Shown here: positions 16,343 to 26,256 of the stretch, piece by piece
How the letters are laid out: each line of letters opens with the position of its first letter
Numbering within the stretch: the stretch's first letter is position 1
Source of the DNA: JAOTZA01 sp965224065
Lineage (GTDB): Bacteria > Acidobacteriota > Thermoanaerobaculia > Multivoradales > JAHEKO01
DNA length: 64,000 nucleotides
Reading direction: 5' to 3'
Assembly: GCA_965224065.1 (NCBI GenBank)
Contig: CBDCYF010000005.1
Span: forward strand, 2,294,001-2,358,000
Notes under the pieces: generated by a model
The model's input: only the letters and a program-made list of their open reading frames with translations
Databases searched by the model: none
What the model was told of the DNA's origin: nothing
Position numbers and translations under genes: made by a program

Positions 16343-18087
16343 GAATCGCCCTCGCCACGGTTCAGTTGAATCGCTTGGTCGACCTCGATCGCGTCAAATG
16401 TCTCTTCGAGGCCATCGGGCCAGCGCACGGCGATCGAAACGGGGCCGCCATGGTCGCCGAGGCCAAAATGCGCGCGCGGATCGCTCGAAGAAAGATAGCT
16501 CATGGCGCTCTGCACCGTCCGGGTCTGCCGGCGGCCCCCCGCATCGAGAGTGACCCGCGCCCCGAGCGCCCGCCGGTTCCATCGAGGGTCAAAGGGATCC
16601 ACCATCAGCCAGTGGCCGGCGGGCGGGGTCGCCCGGTAGACCCGGGCCGGGCTCTCTATCGAGCTCACCACCAGGTCGAGAGCCCCATCGCCGTCGAGGT
16701 CGCCGGCCGCCAGACCGCGCCCGACTTCGATTCTCTGGGTAAAAGCCCGCGCCTCGTCTTTCAGCAACCGAAAACTGCCACCCGCGCCGAGGTCGTTTCG
16801 ATAGACCAAATTGGGCTCGGCATAGGGGTTCCAGACCCGGGTGAGCGCGTCGGTGAGCGGTTCGCCCCGGATCACCCGGCCGTTGACGATCACAAGATCG
16901 AGGTCGCCGTCGAGATCGATGTCGGCCGCAACGGTGCCAAAACCCGTGAACGGCGTGCTGGCCGCCGCCAGGTCGACCCGGGTGGTCTGGTCCTCGAACC
17001 CAACACCGGGCCCCAGGTTGCGGTAGAACGTGTTGGTCTCGTCGCGCAGGTGGGTGAGAAAGAGATCGAAATCCGCGTCGTTGTCGAAATCGGCGGCGAT
17101 GACTCCCATGCCCGCTTCGTGCAGACCGGCCGCGTTGACACTGGCACCCATAATGAGCGCGTCATCGAGAAACGTGCCGTCCCGCTGGTTGATCCAGAGC
17201 TGGTTGGGGTCACCGTCGTTGGCGACATAGATGTCCACCCAACCGTCGTCGTCGACGTCCTCGCACACGACTCCCAGACCGGCGCCGGTCACGACGTCGA
17301 TTCCCGCCTGTGCCGTGATGTCGCGAAAGGTGCCGTCCCCCTGGTTTCGCAGCAGCACGTCGGTTCGGTCTTCGAAGCTGTCGGGACCGCAGTACTCCCG
17401 GCGGCCGGCGCTGTCGGTGCAGGTGATCTCGCGGTCGTAGACCACATAGCGAACCACATAGAGATCCAGGTAACCGTCGCGGTCGAAATCGCAAAACGCC
17501 GCCGACGTCGACCAATCCTCCGGGCCGCTCCCCGATGCGGCGATGCCGGAGACGCCGGTCACGTCTTCAAAGGTGCCGTCGCCACGACCGCGAAACAGTC
17601 GATCGGGTCCAAAATTGGCCACAAAAACGTCCTCATGGCCATCGTTGTGGATGTCACCGACGGCGACACCGGTCCCGTAGCCCGGGTCTCCCAGACCCGA
17701 CGACGCGGTGGCGTCGACAAACCGGCCCGGCTCGCTCTGCAGATAGAGCCGGTTGGTGACCTCCTGCGACGGCGAGGCCTCACTCCCCAGCCCTGGAGCC
17801 CCGGATACGAAGTAAAGGTCGCGGTCGCCGTCCTCGTCGGCGTCGAAGATCGCCACCCCACCGCCCATCATCTCGGGGAAGAGCAGCTCGCCGCTGGCAC
17901 CGGTGCGATGGACAAAATCGATCCCCGACTCATCCGTCGCCTCCACCAGCCAGATCTCGGCGTCCGGACCCGGGAGCTCGGGATCCGAGGACGCTGGACC
18001 GGTCTTCTCGGGACCGGGACCGCACCCGCTCACCAGCAGCGCCGCAAGGGACACAACAAGCGAGAACCCCCAGATCAGGTGCCGCAA
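16339..18087 (-). CDS. CRTAC1/UnbV-type VCBS-repeat lipoprotein
   Basis: A predicted 582-residue lipoprotein: signal LIWGFSLVVSLAALLVSGC, then FG-GAP/VCBS repeats with calcium-type loops (FDADEDGDRDLYFVSG, GDIHNDGHEDVFVAN, FDRDGYLDLYVVRY), which probably form a beta-propeller. A C-terminal ASPIC/UnbV domain (LGARVTLDAGGRRQTRTVQ) follows. I prefer the TTG at 18087, because AAGGAG lies 6 bases upstream and the lipoprotein signal begins directly after it. An ATG at 18147 is possible but has no ribosome-binding site. The gene is between a transglutaminase-like/TPR gene and a TPR lipoprotein gene in one operon. Family members are extracytoplasmic; the function is undefined. Confidence 0.85.
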   Translation of the reverse strand: MRHLIWGFSLVVSLAALLVSGCGPGPEKTGPASSDPELPGPDAEIWLVEATDESGIDFVHRTGASGELLFPEMMGGGVAIFDADEDGDRDLYFVSGAPGLGSEASPSQEVTNRLYLQSEPGRFVDATASSGLGDPGYGTGVAVGDIHNDGHEDVFVANFGPDRLFRGRGDGTFEDVTGVSGIAASGSGPEDWSTSAAFCDFDRDGYLDLYVVRYVVYDREITCTDSAGRREYCGPDSFEDRTDVLLRNQGDGTFRDITAQAGIDVVTGAGLGVVCEDVDDDGWVDIYVANDGDPNQLWINQRDGTFLDDALIMGASVNAAGLHEAGMGVIAADFDNDADFDLFLTHLRDETNTFYRNLGPGVGFEDQTTRVDLAAASTPFTGFGTVAADIDLDGDLDLVIVNGRVIRGEPLTDALTRVWNPYAEPNLVYRNDLGAGGSFRLLKDEARAFTQRIEVGRGLAAGDLDGDGALDLVVSSIESPARVYRATPPAGHWLMVDPFDPRWNRRALGARVTLDAGGRRQTRTVQSAMSYLSSSDPRAHFGLGDHGGPVSIAVRWPDGLEETFDAIEVDQAIQLNRGEGDS

Positions 18088-18147
18088 AAAATGCTCCTTG
18101 CCGAGGATCGCTGCCACATCGTGCCGGGTGTCTCTCCGGCAACGCAT

Positions 18148-19302
18148 TTAACCATTTCGACGCGAGCCGTCTCGACGCGAGCCACCTCGACGCGAACCGT
18201 TTTGCTCGAGGCCGGCTCGAATCTCTCGGGCGAGGATCTCGACGTGCTCGAGTTCTTCGCCGGGGACGGCCAACGCGACAGCCCTCGCCACCTGGCGCTC
18301 CGCGGCCCGTCTTTTTCCCATGCGCGCATAGAGCTGCGCCAGCTCCAGCCGAAACAGCGCGTCCTCGGGCAAGCGGCGGATGGCGCGCTGAAGATACACC
18401 ACCGCGTCCCGGTTGCGATCTTGGTTCGCCGCCTGCAGACCGAGGCGAAAATGATGGAACGGGTTGCGCCTCTCATGGCGCCTCGCCCGCTTCAGATAGG
18501 GCCGCGCCTTGCGGTCGTCGCCTTGCTTGCGGTAGAGCGTCGCCAGGTTGGCGGCCGCCGAGATCTCCTGCGGGTCGATGCGAAGCGCCTCGAGATACGC
18601 ATGCTCGGCCTCCTCATGTCGACCCAGCAGCCGATGGGCCACACCGCGGTTCACCCAAGCGGGGGCAAAGTTCTCATCGGCCTCGAGGGCCTTGGACAGT
18701 AGCTCGAAGGAGCGGTCCCAGTCTTCCTCTGCCAGCGCCTCGGCACCCAGGTTGTTGAAGTAATGGGCCAGCACCCGCTGCTCGTCGATGCGGCGCACGG
18801 CACGGTAACGCTTCTCGACTCCGGGGAGAAAGTCGACCTGGAGAAGCCCGGTCGGGGTCTCCACCTCGGCGAACATGTGGCGGTTGTTGACCGCCACCTC
18901 GCCTTTGCGGTCCCAGCTCAGAATCTCCATGACCTCTTGGAAATGGGCCGTGAGCCCGACATGACGCGCCATGGCAACAAACAAGACGGTAAACGAAAGA
19001 CAGTTACCGCTGCCGGTTTCAAACGTCTCGACGGCGGTCTTGGTCTCCAGGTTTCCGTAGAGGATGTCGACGCCGTTTTTACCAAACAACGCGTCCATCA
19101 ACGACCGCACGACGGCGCCCCGCGGCTGGTCGCTACGCACCCGTTGGTCGAGAAACTCCTCGATCTCCGGGCTCAGGGCCAAGATGTCGGGGGTCTGCCC
19201 AGACGGCGGCTCTGGCTCGCCGGCCCTGCCGGCCACCGCCGGGCCTGCGGCCAACAACCCGGCGAGCAGAATGGTGAGGAGCTGGGCCTGTCGTCTTTTC
19301 AT
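18148..19302 (-). CDS. Secreted transglutaminase-like protein with TPR repeats
   Basis: A 384-residue exported protein with signal peptide LLTILLAGLLAAGPAVAG. The N-terminal half has a transglutaminase-like (papain-fold) core: Cys in GSGNCLSFTVLFVAMAR, His in NRHMFAEVET and Asp in LLQVDFLPGVEKRY form the expected triad. The C-terminal half is TPR repeats. Enzymes of this fold cleave or cross-link peptides; activity is inferred from the intact triad. The C-terminus ends in three GSRR-type repeats encoded by a 15-base tandem repeat. ATG at 19302 is chosen for the signal peptide; the frame runs on to 19374. It is the first gene of the leftward operon. Confidence 0.8.
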   Translation of the reverse strand: MKRRQAQLLTILLAGLLAAGPAVAGRAGEPEPPSGQTPDILALSPEIEEFLDQRVRSDQPRGAVVRSLMDALFGKNGVDILYGNLETKTAVETFETGSGNCLSFTVLFVAMARHVGLTAHFQEVMEILSWDRKGEVAVNNRHMFAEVETPTGLLQVDFLPGVEKRYRAVRRIDEQRVLAHYFNNLGAEALAEEDWDRSFELLSKALEADENFAPAWVNRGVAHRLLGRHEEAEHAYLEALRIDPQEISAAANLATLYRKQGDDRKARPYLKRARRHERRNPFHHFRLGLQAANQDRNRDAVVYLQRAIRRLPEDALFRLELAQLYARMGKRRAAERQVARAVALAVPGEELEHVEILAREIRAGLEQNGSRRGGSRRDGSRRNG

Positions 19303-19391
19303 CGGCTTGCGCCCCTGGATACGGATGGATACGGAGGCGGCGTGCCGTGGGTTCGAGAGCCACCGGCGATTCACGGGACGGGGCGACTCAC

Positions 19392-19474
19392 GGTGACAGG
19401 ATACTTAATTATCGGATCGCGGAGCCATCGGGTCGGCGTGGATGGCTGAGACGATAATTGAGTATCCTGTCACC
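19392..19474. repeat. REPIN/MITE-like palindrome
   Basis: GGTGACAGGATAC at 19392, continuing TTAATTATCG, is matched by its reverse complement at 19452-19474 with one mismatch in 23. The 37-base centre holds a second inverted pair (GCCATC/GATGGC). The whole 83-base unit can fold into one long hairpin. The ends resemble the terminal repeats moved by REP-associated tyrosine transposases, but no transposase is present here. It sits between two divergent genes, and its right arm extends into the longest reading frame of the FMN reductase. Confidence 0.7.
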
Positions 19475-19477
19475 ACT

Positions 19478-20071
19478 ATGGATGGGGCGAACGGCACGGT
19501 CCGGATTCTGGCCTTCGCTGGCAGCACGAGGGAAGACTCATTCAACAAGAAGCTGGTGCGGGTGGCGGCCGATGGCGCGCGACGCGCCGGCGCCGAGGTC
19601 ACCGTCATCGACCTGCGCGACTATCCTCTGCCGGTTTTTGATCAGGATCTCGAAGCGGAGCAGGGGCTGCCCGAGAACGCTCGCCGCCTCAAACAGCTCA
19701 TGATCGATCACCAAGGCTTTCTGATCTCCTCGCCCGAGTACAACAGTTCGATCACGGCGGTGCTCAAGAACGCCATCGACTGGGCGTCGAGGGCCGAATC
19801 GAGCGACGAGCCGCCCCTGTCGGCCTTTGCGGGCAAGGTCGCCGTCCTGATGGCCGCCTCGCCCGGGGGGCTCGGCGGGCTGCGCGGACTGGTGCACCTG
19901 CGCTCCATCCTGGGCAACATCCGTGTCCTGGTGCTGCCCGAGCAGCGCGCGGTGTCGGGCGCCCACAAGGCCTTTGCCGAGGACGGATCGCTCTCGGACC
20001 CGAAGCAGCAGGAGGCGATCGGAGGGCTCGGCAGGCGTCTTGCCGAAGTCCTCTCGAAGCTCAGCCGGTGA
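19478..20071 (+). CDS. NAD(P)H-dependent FMN reductase family protein
   Basis: A 197-residue flavodoxin-like reductase. VRILAFAGSTREDSFNKKL is the FMN phosphate-binding loop, and SPEYNSSITAVLKNAIDW is the family's SPEYN signature. MAASPGGLGGLRG forms the second flavin loop. Such enzymes transfer electrons from NAD(P)H through FMN to quinones, azo compounds, chromate or other acceptors; the physiological acceptor is unknown. I chose ATG 19478 (MDGANGTVRIL). The frame opens at 19442, but those 12 extra codons fall inside the inverted-repeat element and do not resemble the family. Confidence 0.92.
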   Translation: MDGANGTVRILAFAGSTREDSFNKKLVRVAADGARRAGAEVTVIDLRDYPLPVFDQDLEAEQGLPENARRLKQLMIDHQGFLISSPEYNSSITAVLKNAIDWASRAESSDEPPLSAFAGKVAVLMAASPGGLGGLRGLVHLRSILGNIRVLVLPEQRAVSGAHKAFAEDGSLSDPKQQEAIGGLGRRLAEVLSKLSR

Positions 20072-20082
20072 CGGCCCGGTAA

Positions 20083-20859
20083 CTACTCGAACGAGTTCTC
20101 GGTAAAGGAGCCGTAGAGCGGGTTGGGGAGGATAAAGAAACGACTCCCAAACCCCGCGAAGGCCTCGTCGTCGGCAAACCGGACGGACTGGTCGAGATCC
20201 GGAAAGTCCTGGATGTTGTCGCCCAGCCACATGACGATCTCGAGCGGCGGAAGATCGGCATGGGCGGTGCCCTCTTCGATCGCTCGCCAACGCGGCTCCT
20301 TTTCTCCCGTAACGGTCTTGCACAGGATGACATCGAAGGGGATCTCGTGTTTCCGGAAGTCGTCTCGCGTTGCCGCGCAGTGCATTTCGCGCCGGTTGGT
20401 GACGATGGCGATCTTGCCGCCCAGGTCGTGCACGTGGTGGAGAAACGCGATCGCGCCCGGTAGCGGTGGCGCGGCTCGCCTCCGCACCCACTCATCCCAG
20501 CTCTCGTCGGTCATCGACAGGCCTTCGAGCGCGCGCTCCAGCTCGTAGAGCGAGTTGTCGATCACCGTCTCGTCGCCGTCCAGGGCCACCGCCCAGGTTC
20601 CCGGCTCCCGCTCGGCGGCCATCACCTCGAGCACCCAGGCGGCGGCGCGAAAGGTCTGCAGATAGATCGCGCGATGCTCGGCCGACTCGCGCACCCAGCG
20701 CAGCGGCGCGGACGGCTCGACGACCTCCTCGGCCGGTTCTTCAACCGGTTCGACCGGTGAAGCACCGGGCTCGGTTCTCCGGGCGACCTCGGAGAAGCTC
20801 GACGCACAGGAGGTCAAGAGAAGCCAGCCGAGCGGAACAACGAGATGGAGTTTTTTCAT
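20083..20859 (-). CDS. HAD-family acid phosphatase lipoprotein (class C / e(P4)-like)
   Basis: A 258-residue lipoprotein: signal with lipobox LLLTSC (Cys ~18), then an acidic Pro/Glu-rich linker, then a HAD phosphatase fold. Motif I is ALDGDETVID (nucleophile and acid/base Asp), motif II is IAIVTNR, and motif IV is MWLGDNIQDF. This matches HAD subfamily IIIB, the e(P4)/class C acid phosphatases, which remove phosphate from nucleoside monophosphates outside the cytoplasm. The ATG overlaps the symporter's TGA (ATGA). Phosphate removal by this enzyme and uptake by the symporter would make sense together. Confidence 0.9.
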   Translation of the reverse strand: MKKLHLVVPLGWLLLTSCASSFSEVARRTEPGASPVEPVEEPAEEVVEPSAPLRWVRESAEHRAIYLQTFRAAAWVLEVMAAEREPGTWAVALDGDETVIDNSLYELERALEGLSMTDESWDEWVRRRAAPPLPGAIAFLHHVHDLGGKIAIVTNRREMHCAATRDDFRKHEIPFDVILCKTVTGEKEPRWRAIEEGTAHADLPPLEIVMWLGDNIQDFPDLDQSVRFADDEAFAGFGSRFFILPNPLYGSFTENSFE

Positions 20860-22955
20860 TCGAGGGCTTCCTCCGCCGGAGCGCGCCGCGCGATCACCCA
20901 ATACAAGAGCCCACATGCTACTAGTACGAGCGTCACACCGCGGAACGGTCTTCCCAAGATCAGATCGCCGATGCCAAAAAGTGCGCCAAAGACGATCGCC
21001 AGCCCCGCGGCGAATCCGGCCACGCCGGGGAGCAGCGATTCGTCGCGGCCACCCGGCTCCCGGTACCTTCGCCACGCGGCCCCCGGCGGTCGGACGCGGG
21101 CGGCAAACCGGCGCAGAGTGGCCTCGTCGTTCTGTGGACCCCAGAACGCCACCGGGATCCACACCGCCAGACTCGCGCCGGCGATGATCGCGATCTTGGC
21201 CCAGGCCGGAACGGCCACAAGAAACATCGGATTGGGGCCGCCAAAGAGCGTCTCGGTGGCGAAGACCTCGAGACCGACGGCCAGAACCGTCGTCACTCCG
21301 ATGGCCGCAAACTCCGCGTAGGCCGTAACCCGCGGCCAGTACCAGCGGGCCGCGGCCACGCTCCCCAGACCCGCGCCGAGGTTGATGAGAAACCGCCACA
21401 CGGCGGCGATGTTGTGGATAAAAAGCGCGCTGACCCCGGCCAGCACCGCCATCAGCACGATGGCCAGACGGCTGACCCGGACATAGTGCGGCGGCGGCGC
21501 GTCGGGGCGCACAAACCGGCGGTATACGTCCTGGACCAGATAGGAAGCGCCCCAGTTGGTGTGGGTGTCGATGGTGCTCATAAAGGCCGCGAGCAGGCTG
21601 GCGATCGCCAATCCCAGCAGCCCGGCCGGCAGGGTGCGGCCCATCAGCAACGGATACGCCATCTCGCGGTCGGCCAGCTCGACTTGTACCGCGCCCAGAG
21701 CAACCGGCGCGGCCAAACCGGGACAGTCGACGATCAGGTCGTGGTGGCCGCTTGCCGCAAAACCGCCAAAAGACGCTCGAGCGGCTTCTTCGGTGCACTC
21801 GATCGCGGTCTCGACACCGCCCAGCGACGCCCGGCAGCCGGACTCACACAGTGGCCCGAGGCCGTGGAAGGTCAGCTCGCCCCCGGTCGCCACGTCGAGC
21901 GAAGCCGGCTCGGCCTCGATACGGAGCGTATCGCCGGTGTTCGATCCGGTCTCGAACGACAACCTCTCGCGCGGCGAGCCCGGGACGTCGGGGTAGATCA
22001 CCAGAGCGGCCAGCGCCACCAGAATCCACGGCCAGGGTCGCAGCGCGTTGTGCGCGACCGCGAACCAGAGCGCGGCGCCCTGGGCGTGCGCCTCGTTTTT
22101 GCAGGCCGCCAGACGCTGCACGATGTAGCCATAGCCTTCGGCGTGCCGCCACCAACCGGCGAGGAGAAGTGCAAAAAAGAAAGCCGCCGGAAGCGTCGGG
22201 TGATCGGCGCGCGGCAAAAAGTCCAGAACATCGCCCACCGAGCGGCCGGCCGCGGTGACCGACTCCTCCAACCGCCCGAGCAGACCGGTTCCGGAGGCAT
22301 TCGCGGTCGACACTGCCCCGACACCCCCCATCTCTCCCACCAGGAGTACCGCCAGCAAGATGGCGCCCCCCATCCCCAGGACGAGTTGGACCAGATCGGT
22401 GACGACCACCGTACGAAACCCGCCCATGGTGGTGTAGGCGACCGAGGCCGCCATCGAAACCGCGATGACCACCGTGGGATCGACGTCAAAAAAGGCCCGG
22501 GAGATCTTGACCATCGCGGCGATCACCCACGCCATGGTGAGACAGTTGACAAAGATGCCGAAGTAGAAGGCCTTAAAACCCCGTAACGCCGCCGCCACCC
22601 GGCCACCGTAGCGGAGCTCGACGATCTCGGCGTCGGTGACCACTCCCGACCGGCGCCACATGCGGGCGAAAAAGAACGTCGCACAGACATGCGCGATCGC
22701 CCAGCACCACCAGATCCAATTGCCGCTGACGCCGTCGGCAGCCACGATCCCGGTCACCGCCAGTGGGGTGTCTGCGGCGAAGGTGGTGGCGACGATCGAC
22801 GTGCCGGCCAGCCACCACGGGAGTTGCCGGCCGCCGACAAAAAAACTCTCGATGTCCCGTCCTGCCCGGCGGAGAAAGAAGGACCCGGCGACCGCGGCAA
22901 AGACCAGATAGAGCCCGATGATCGAAAAATCGATCGGTGCGAGCTCGGGGCGCAC
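20856..22955 (-). CDS. Sodium/solute symporter (SSS family) with an extra inserted domain
   Basis: A 699-residue inner-membrane protein with many hydrophobic segments. FFVGGRQLPWWLAGTSIVATTFAADTP is the SSS first-helix signature region, and YTTMGGFRTVVVTDLVQ matches the family's sodium-site region. It imports a solute with Na+; the substrate is unknown. About residues 322-428 form a hydrophilic insert between two membrane segments, with four cysteines (C370, C374, C387, C411). The inserted domain is not typical of the family and probably faces the periplasm. The start is GTG 22955, three bases after the sensor-kinase stop. The stop overlaps the phosphatase start. Confidence 0.9.
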   Translation of the reverse strand: MRPELAPIDFSIIGLYLVFAAVAGSFFLRRAGRDIESFFVGGRQLPWWLAGTSIVATTFAADTPLAVTGIVAADGVSGNWIWWCWAIAHVCATFFFARMWRRSGVVTDAEIVELRYGGRVAAALRGFKAFYFGIFVNCLTMAWVIAAMVKISRAFFDVDPTVVIAVSMAASVAYTTMGGFRTVVVTDLVQLVLGMGGAILLAVLLVGEMGGVGAVSTANASGTGLLGRLEESVTAAGRSVGDVLDFLPRADHPTLPAAFFFALLLAGWWRHAEGYGYIVQRLAACKNEAHAQGAALWFAVAHNALRPWPWILVALAALVIYPDVPGSPRERLSFETGSNTGDTLRIEAEPASLDVATGGELTFHGLGPLCESGCRASLGGVETAIECTEEAARASFGGFAASGHHDLIVDCPGLAAPVALGAVQVELADREMAYPLLMGRTLPAGLLGLAIASLLAAFMSTIDTHTNWGASYLVQDVYRRFVRPDAPPPHYVRVSRLAIVLMAVLAGVSALFIHNIAAVWRFLINLGAGLGSVAAARWYWPRVTAYAEFAAIGVTTVLAVGLEVFATETLFGGPNPMFLVAVPAWAKIAIIAGASLAVWIPVAFWGPQNDEATLRRFAARVRPPGAAWRRYREPGGRDESLLPGVAGFAAGLAIVFGALFGIGDLILGRPFRGVTLVLVACGLLYWVIARRAPAEEALE

Positions 22956-22958
22956 CGA

Positions 22959-24890
<1,932 letters not shown>

Positions 24891-24967
24891 CGTGGCGCCC
24901 CTATCTTAAGTGTGATCCAGCGCCCGTGACGTCGAGATCAAAATTCGATCGCAACATACGCAACATA

Positions 24968-24999
24968 AGAAAAGGCCCCGCCGCTCACGGACGGGGCCC
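24968..24999 (-). terminator. Intrinsic terminator of the orphan small transcript
   Basis: On the minus strand GGCCCCG pairs with CGGGGCC (24998-24992 with 24980-24974), with an inner CCG/CGG pair, followed by TTTTC. It lies 80 bases before the sensor-kinase start, so it isolates the upstream unit from the kinase operon. Confidence 0.8.
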
Positions 25000-25077
25000 T
25001 GGTTTGTCGTGGTGGCGTTGGGTTCCCCCGACGGGGTCACCCCCAGTGTTCGCCACGGACACTGCTGGAGATTCCCT

Positions 25078-25122
25078 CTACGGGGACGCCACCTCCATCA
25101 AACCGTGTTTCTCAGATTCCAC
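25078..25122 (-). CDS. Possible 14-residue peptide within the orphan transcript
   Basis: GTG at 25122 follows AAAGGAGG with a seven-base gap, the strongest ribosome-binding site in this region. The frame reads MESEKHGLMEVASP and stops at TAG. The last codons overlap the 5' arm of the GGTGGCGT stem, so translation and folding would compete, as in leader-peptide or regulatory RNA designs. Nothing about the peptide itself is recognisable. The ribosome-binding site and position support translation, but a frame this short could arise by chance. Confidence 0.35.
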   Translation of the reverse strand: MESEKHGLMEVASP

Positions 25123-25238
25123 TGGACCACCTCCTTTCTGGGCGTATCCACAATCGGCGGGACCCAACCCGCCCGGCCCCGCTGGCCGCCCAAACCGTGC
25201 GAGCCGCCGCTCTCAGCGCGGAGACGAGGAACGCTTTG

Positions 25239-25267
25239 ATCATGCAAGGTTAACGGATTATTGTCAA
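25239..25267 (-). promoter_or_regulatory. Sigma-70-type promoter of the orphan transcript
   Basis: On the minus strand TTGACA (25267-25262), a 17-base spacer, then CATGAT (25244-25239; four of six match TATAAT). Transcription would start near 25232. The -35 box begins five bases after the aminotransferase stop. Such a good -35 box and spacing are rare in this GC-rich window. Confidence 0.6.
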
Positions 25268-25271
25268 ATCT

Positions 25272-26240
25272 CTATGGCTCGGGCAGAGATACGCCTTCCC
25301 GCCGCGTGAGATCGTCGAAGAAGCCCTGGAGACGTCTCGTGATCGGTCCGATCTCGCCCTTACCGATTCGCCGGCCATCGACTTCGAGCACGGCGGCGAG
25401 CTCCCCCATCGTTCCGGTGGTAAACGCCTCGTCTGCGGTGTAGAGCTCGCTCAGACTGATCCTCCGTTCGGCGACCGGCAAACCGTCGGAGCGCGCCAGA
25501 TCGAGAACCACGGCGCGGGTAATACCGGGGAGGCAGGCGTCCGCGGCGGGCGTTCGCAGCTCGCCGTTTTTGACCAAAAACAAATTGGTGGCGTTGGTCT
25601 CGGCGACAAACCCGTCGAGGTCGAGCATCACCGCGTCGTCGGCTCCGGCGTGGTCGGCCTCGATCTTCGCCAGGATGTTGTTGAGCAGGTTGGCGTGGTG
25701 GATCTTCGAGTCGAGGGTAGCGGGTGAGTTGCGGCGCACCGAGGCGGTGATCAGGCGGATCCCGGCCCGGTCGTAGACCGGTGGCTTCCATTCGGCGAGC
25801 ACGATCAGACAGCAGCCCTCGACGTTGTTGGTGGGACTCATCCCCGATGTCCGCTTGCGCCCCCGGGTCAGCGTGAGCCGGATGTGCACACCGTCGCGCA
25901 TGCCGTTGGCCGCCAGGGTCGAGAAGATCGCGCGGCGGATGTCCTCACGATCCGGGACGCCGCGAAACGCCAGCGTGTGCGCCGAGGCCTGCAACCGGTC
26001 GAGATGCTCTTCGAGCCGGAAGATCTTGCCGTCATACACCCGCAACCCTTCCCACACGGCGTCACCCCCCTGGACCGAGCTGTCGAACACCGACACCTTG
26101 GCGCTCTCCCGCGGCACCAGCTCCCCATCGACGTGAATCAAGATCTCGGCGTTGCGCGGCTCTGGGAGCTCAGATGGCTCTGAGAGTTCAGGTAGCTCGG
26201 GAGGCTCCGGGCGCGGGCGGGCTCGTTCGGGTGGACTCAT
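25272..26240 (-). CDS. Class IV PLP aminotransferase (branched-chain aminotransferase-like)
   Basis: A 322-residue fold-type IV enzyme. Family motifs are SSVQGGDAVWEGLRVYDG near the start, HIRLTLTRG, and LDSKIHHANLLNNILA, whose Lys should bind PLP. ETNATNLFLV and CLPGITRAVVLDLA form the PLP phosphate region. It probably transaminates branched-chain or related amino acids with 2-oxoglutarate; D-amino-acid aminotransferase or ADC-lyase-like activity is the alternative. The first ~28 residues are a Pro/Glu/Leu/Ser-rich repeat (PELSEPSELPEP) outside the catalytic fold. ATG 26240 follows GGAGG. The sulfotransferase-like gene is 16 bases upstream in the same operon. Confidence 0.9.
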   Translation of the reverse strand: MSPPERARPRPEPPELPELSEPSELPEPRNAEILIHVDGELVPRESAKVSVFDSSVQGGDAVWEGLRVYDGKIFRLEEHLDRLQASAHTLAFRGVPDREDIRRAIFSTLAANGMRDGVHIRLTLTRGRKRTSGMSPTNNVEGCCLIVLAEWKPPVYDRAGIRLITASVRRNSPATLDSKIHHANLLNNILAKIEADHAGADDAVMLDLDGFVAETNATNLFLVKNGELRTPAADACLPGITRAVVLDLARSDGLPVAERRISLSELYTADEAFTTGTMGELAAVLEVDGRRIGKGEIGPITRRLQGFFDDLTRREGVSLPEP

Positions 26241-26256
26241 CGGCCGCCTCCGACGA

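Larger units (their letters stand above)
24968..25232 (-). ncRNA. Orphan ~265-nt transcript, possible structured RNA
   Basis: This is inferred from a promoter (25267-25239) and a terminator (24999-24968) in a gap with no long gene. On the minus strand the 3' half can fold as nested stems: GGTTTG/CAAACC (25104-25099 with 25006-25001) encloses GGTGGCGT/ACGCCACC (25093-25086 with 25018-25011). These enclose a CAGTGT/ACACTG hairpin (25064-25059 with 25049-25044) and G/C-rich hairpins. The 5' half carries a strong ribosome-binding site and a 14-codon frame that ends inside the outer stem. I checked by eye for 6S RNA, SRP RNA, tmRNA, RNase P RNA and the common riboswitch cores and saw none. The family is unknown. 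Confidence 0.5.

Noticed and set aside
19393..19477. Divergent promoter between the transglutaminase-like gene and FMN reductase
   Set aside because: The AT-rich patch is the inverted-repeat element itself. I see no -35/-10 pair outside it.
24968..25232. Identification of the orphan transcript as 6S RNA, tmRNA, SRP RNA or a T-box
   Set aside because: None of the conserved cores of those RNAs is visible by eye. I therefore leave it unnamed.
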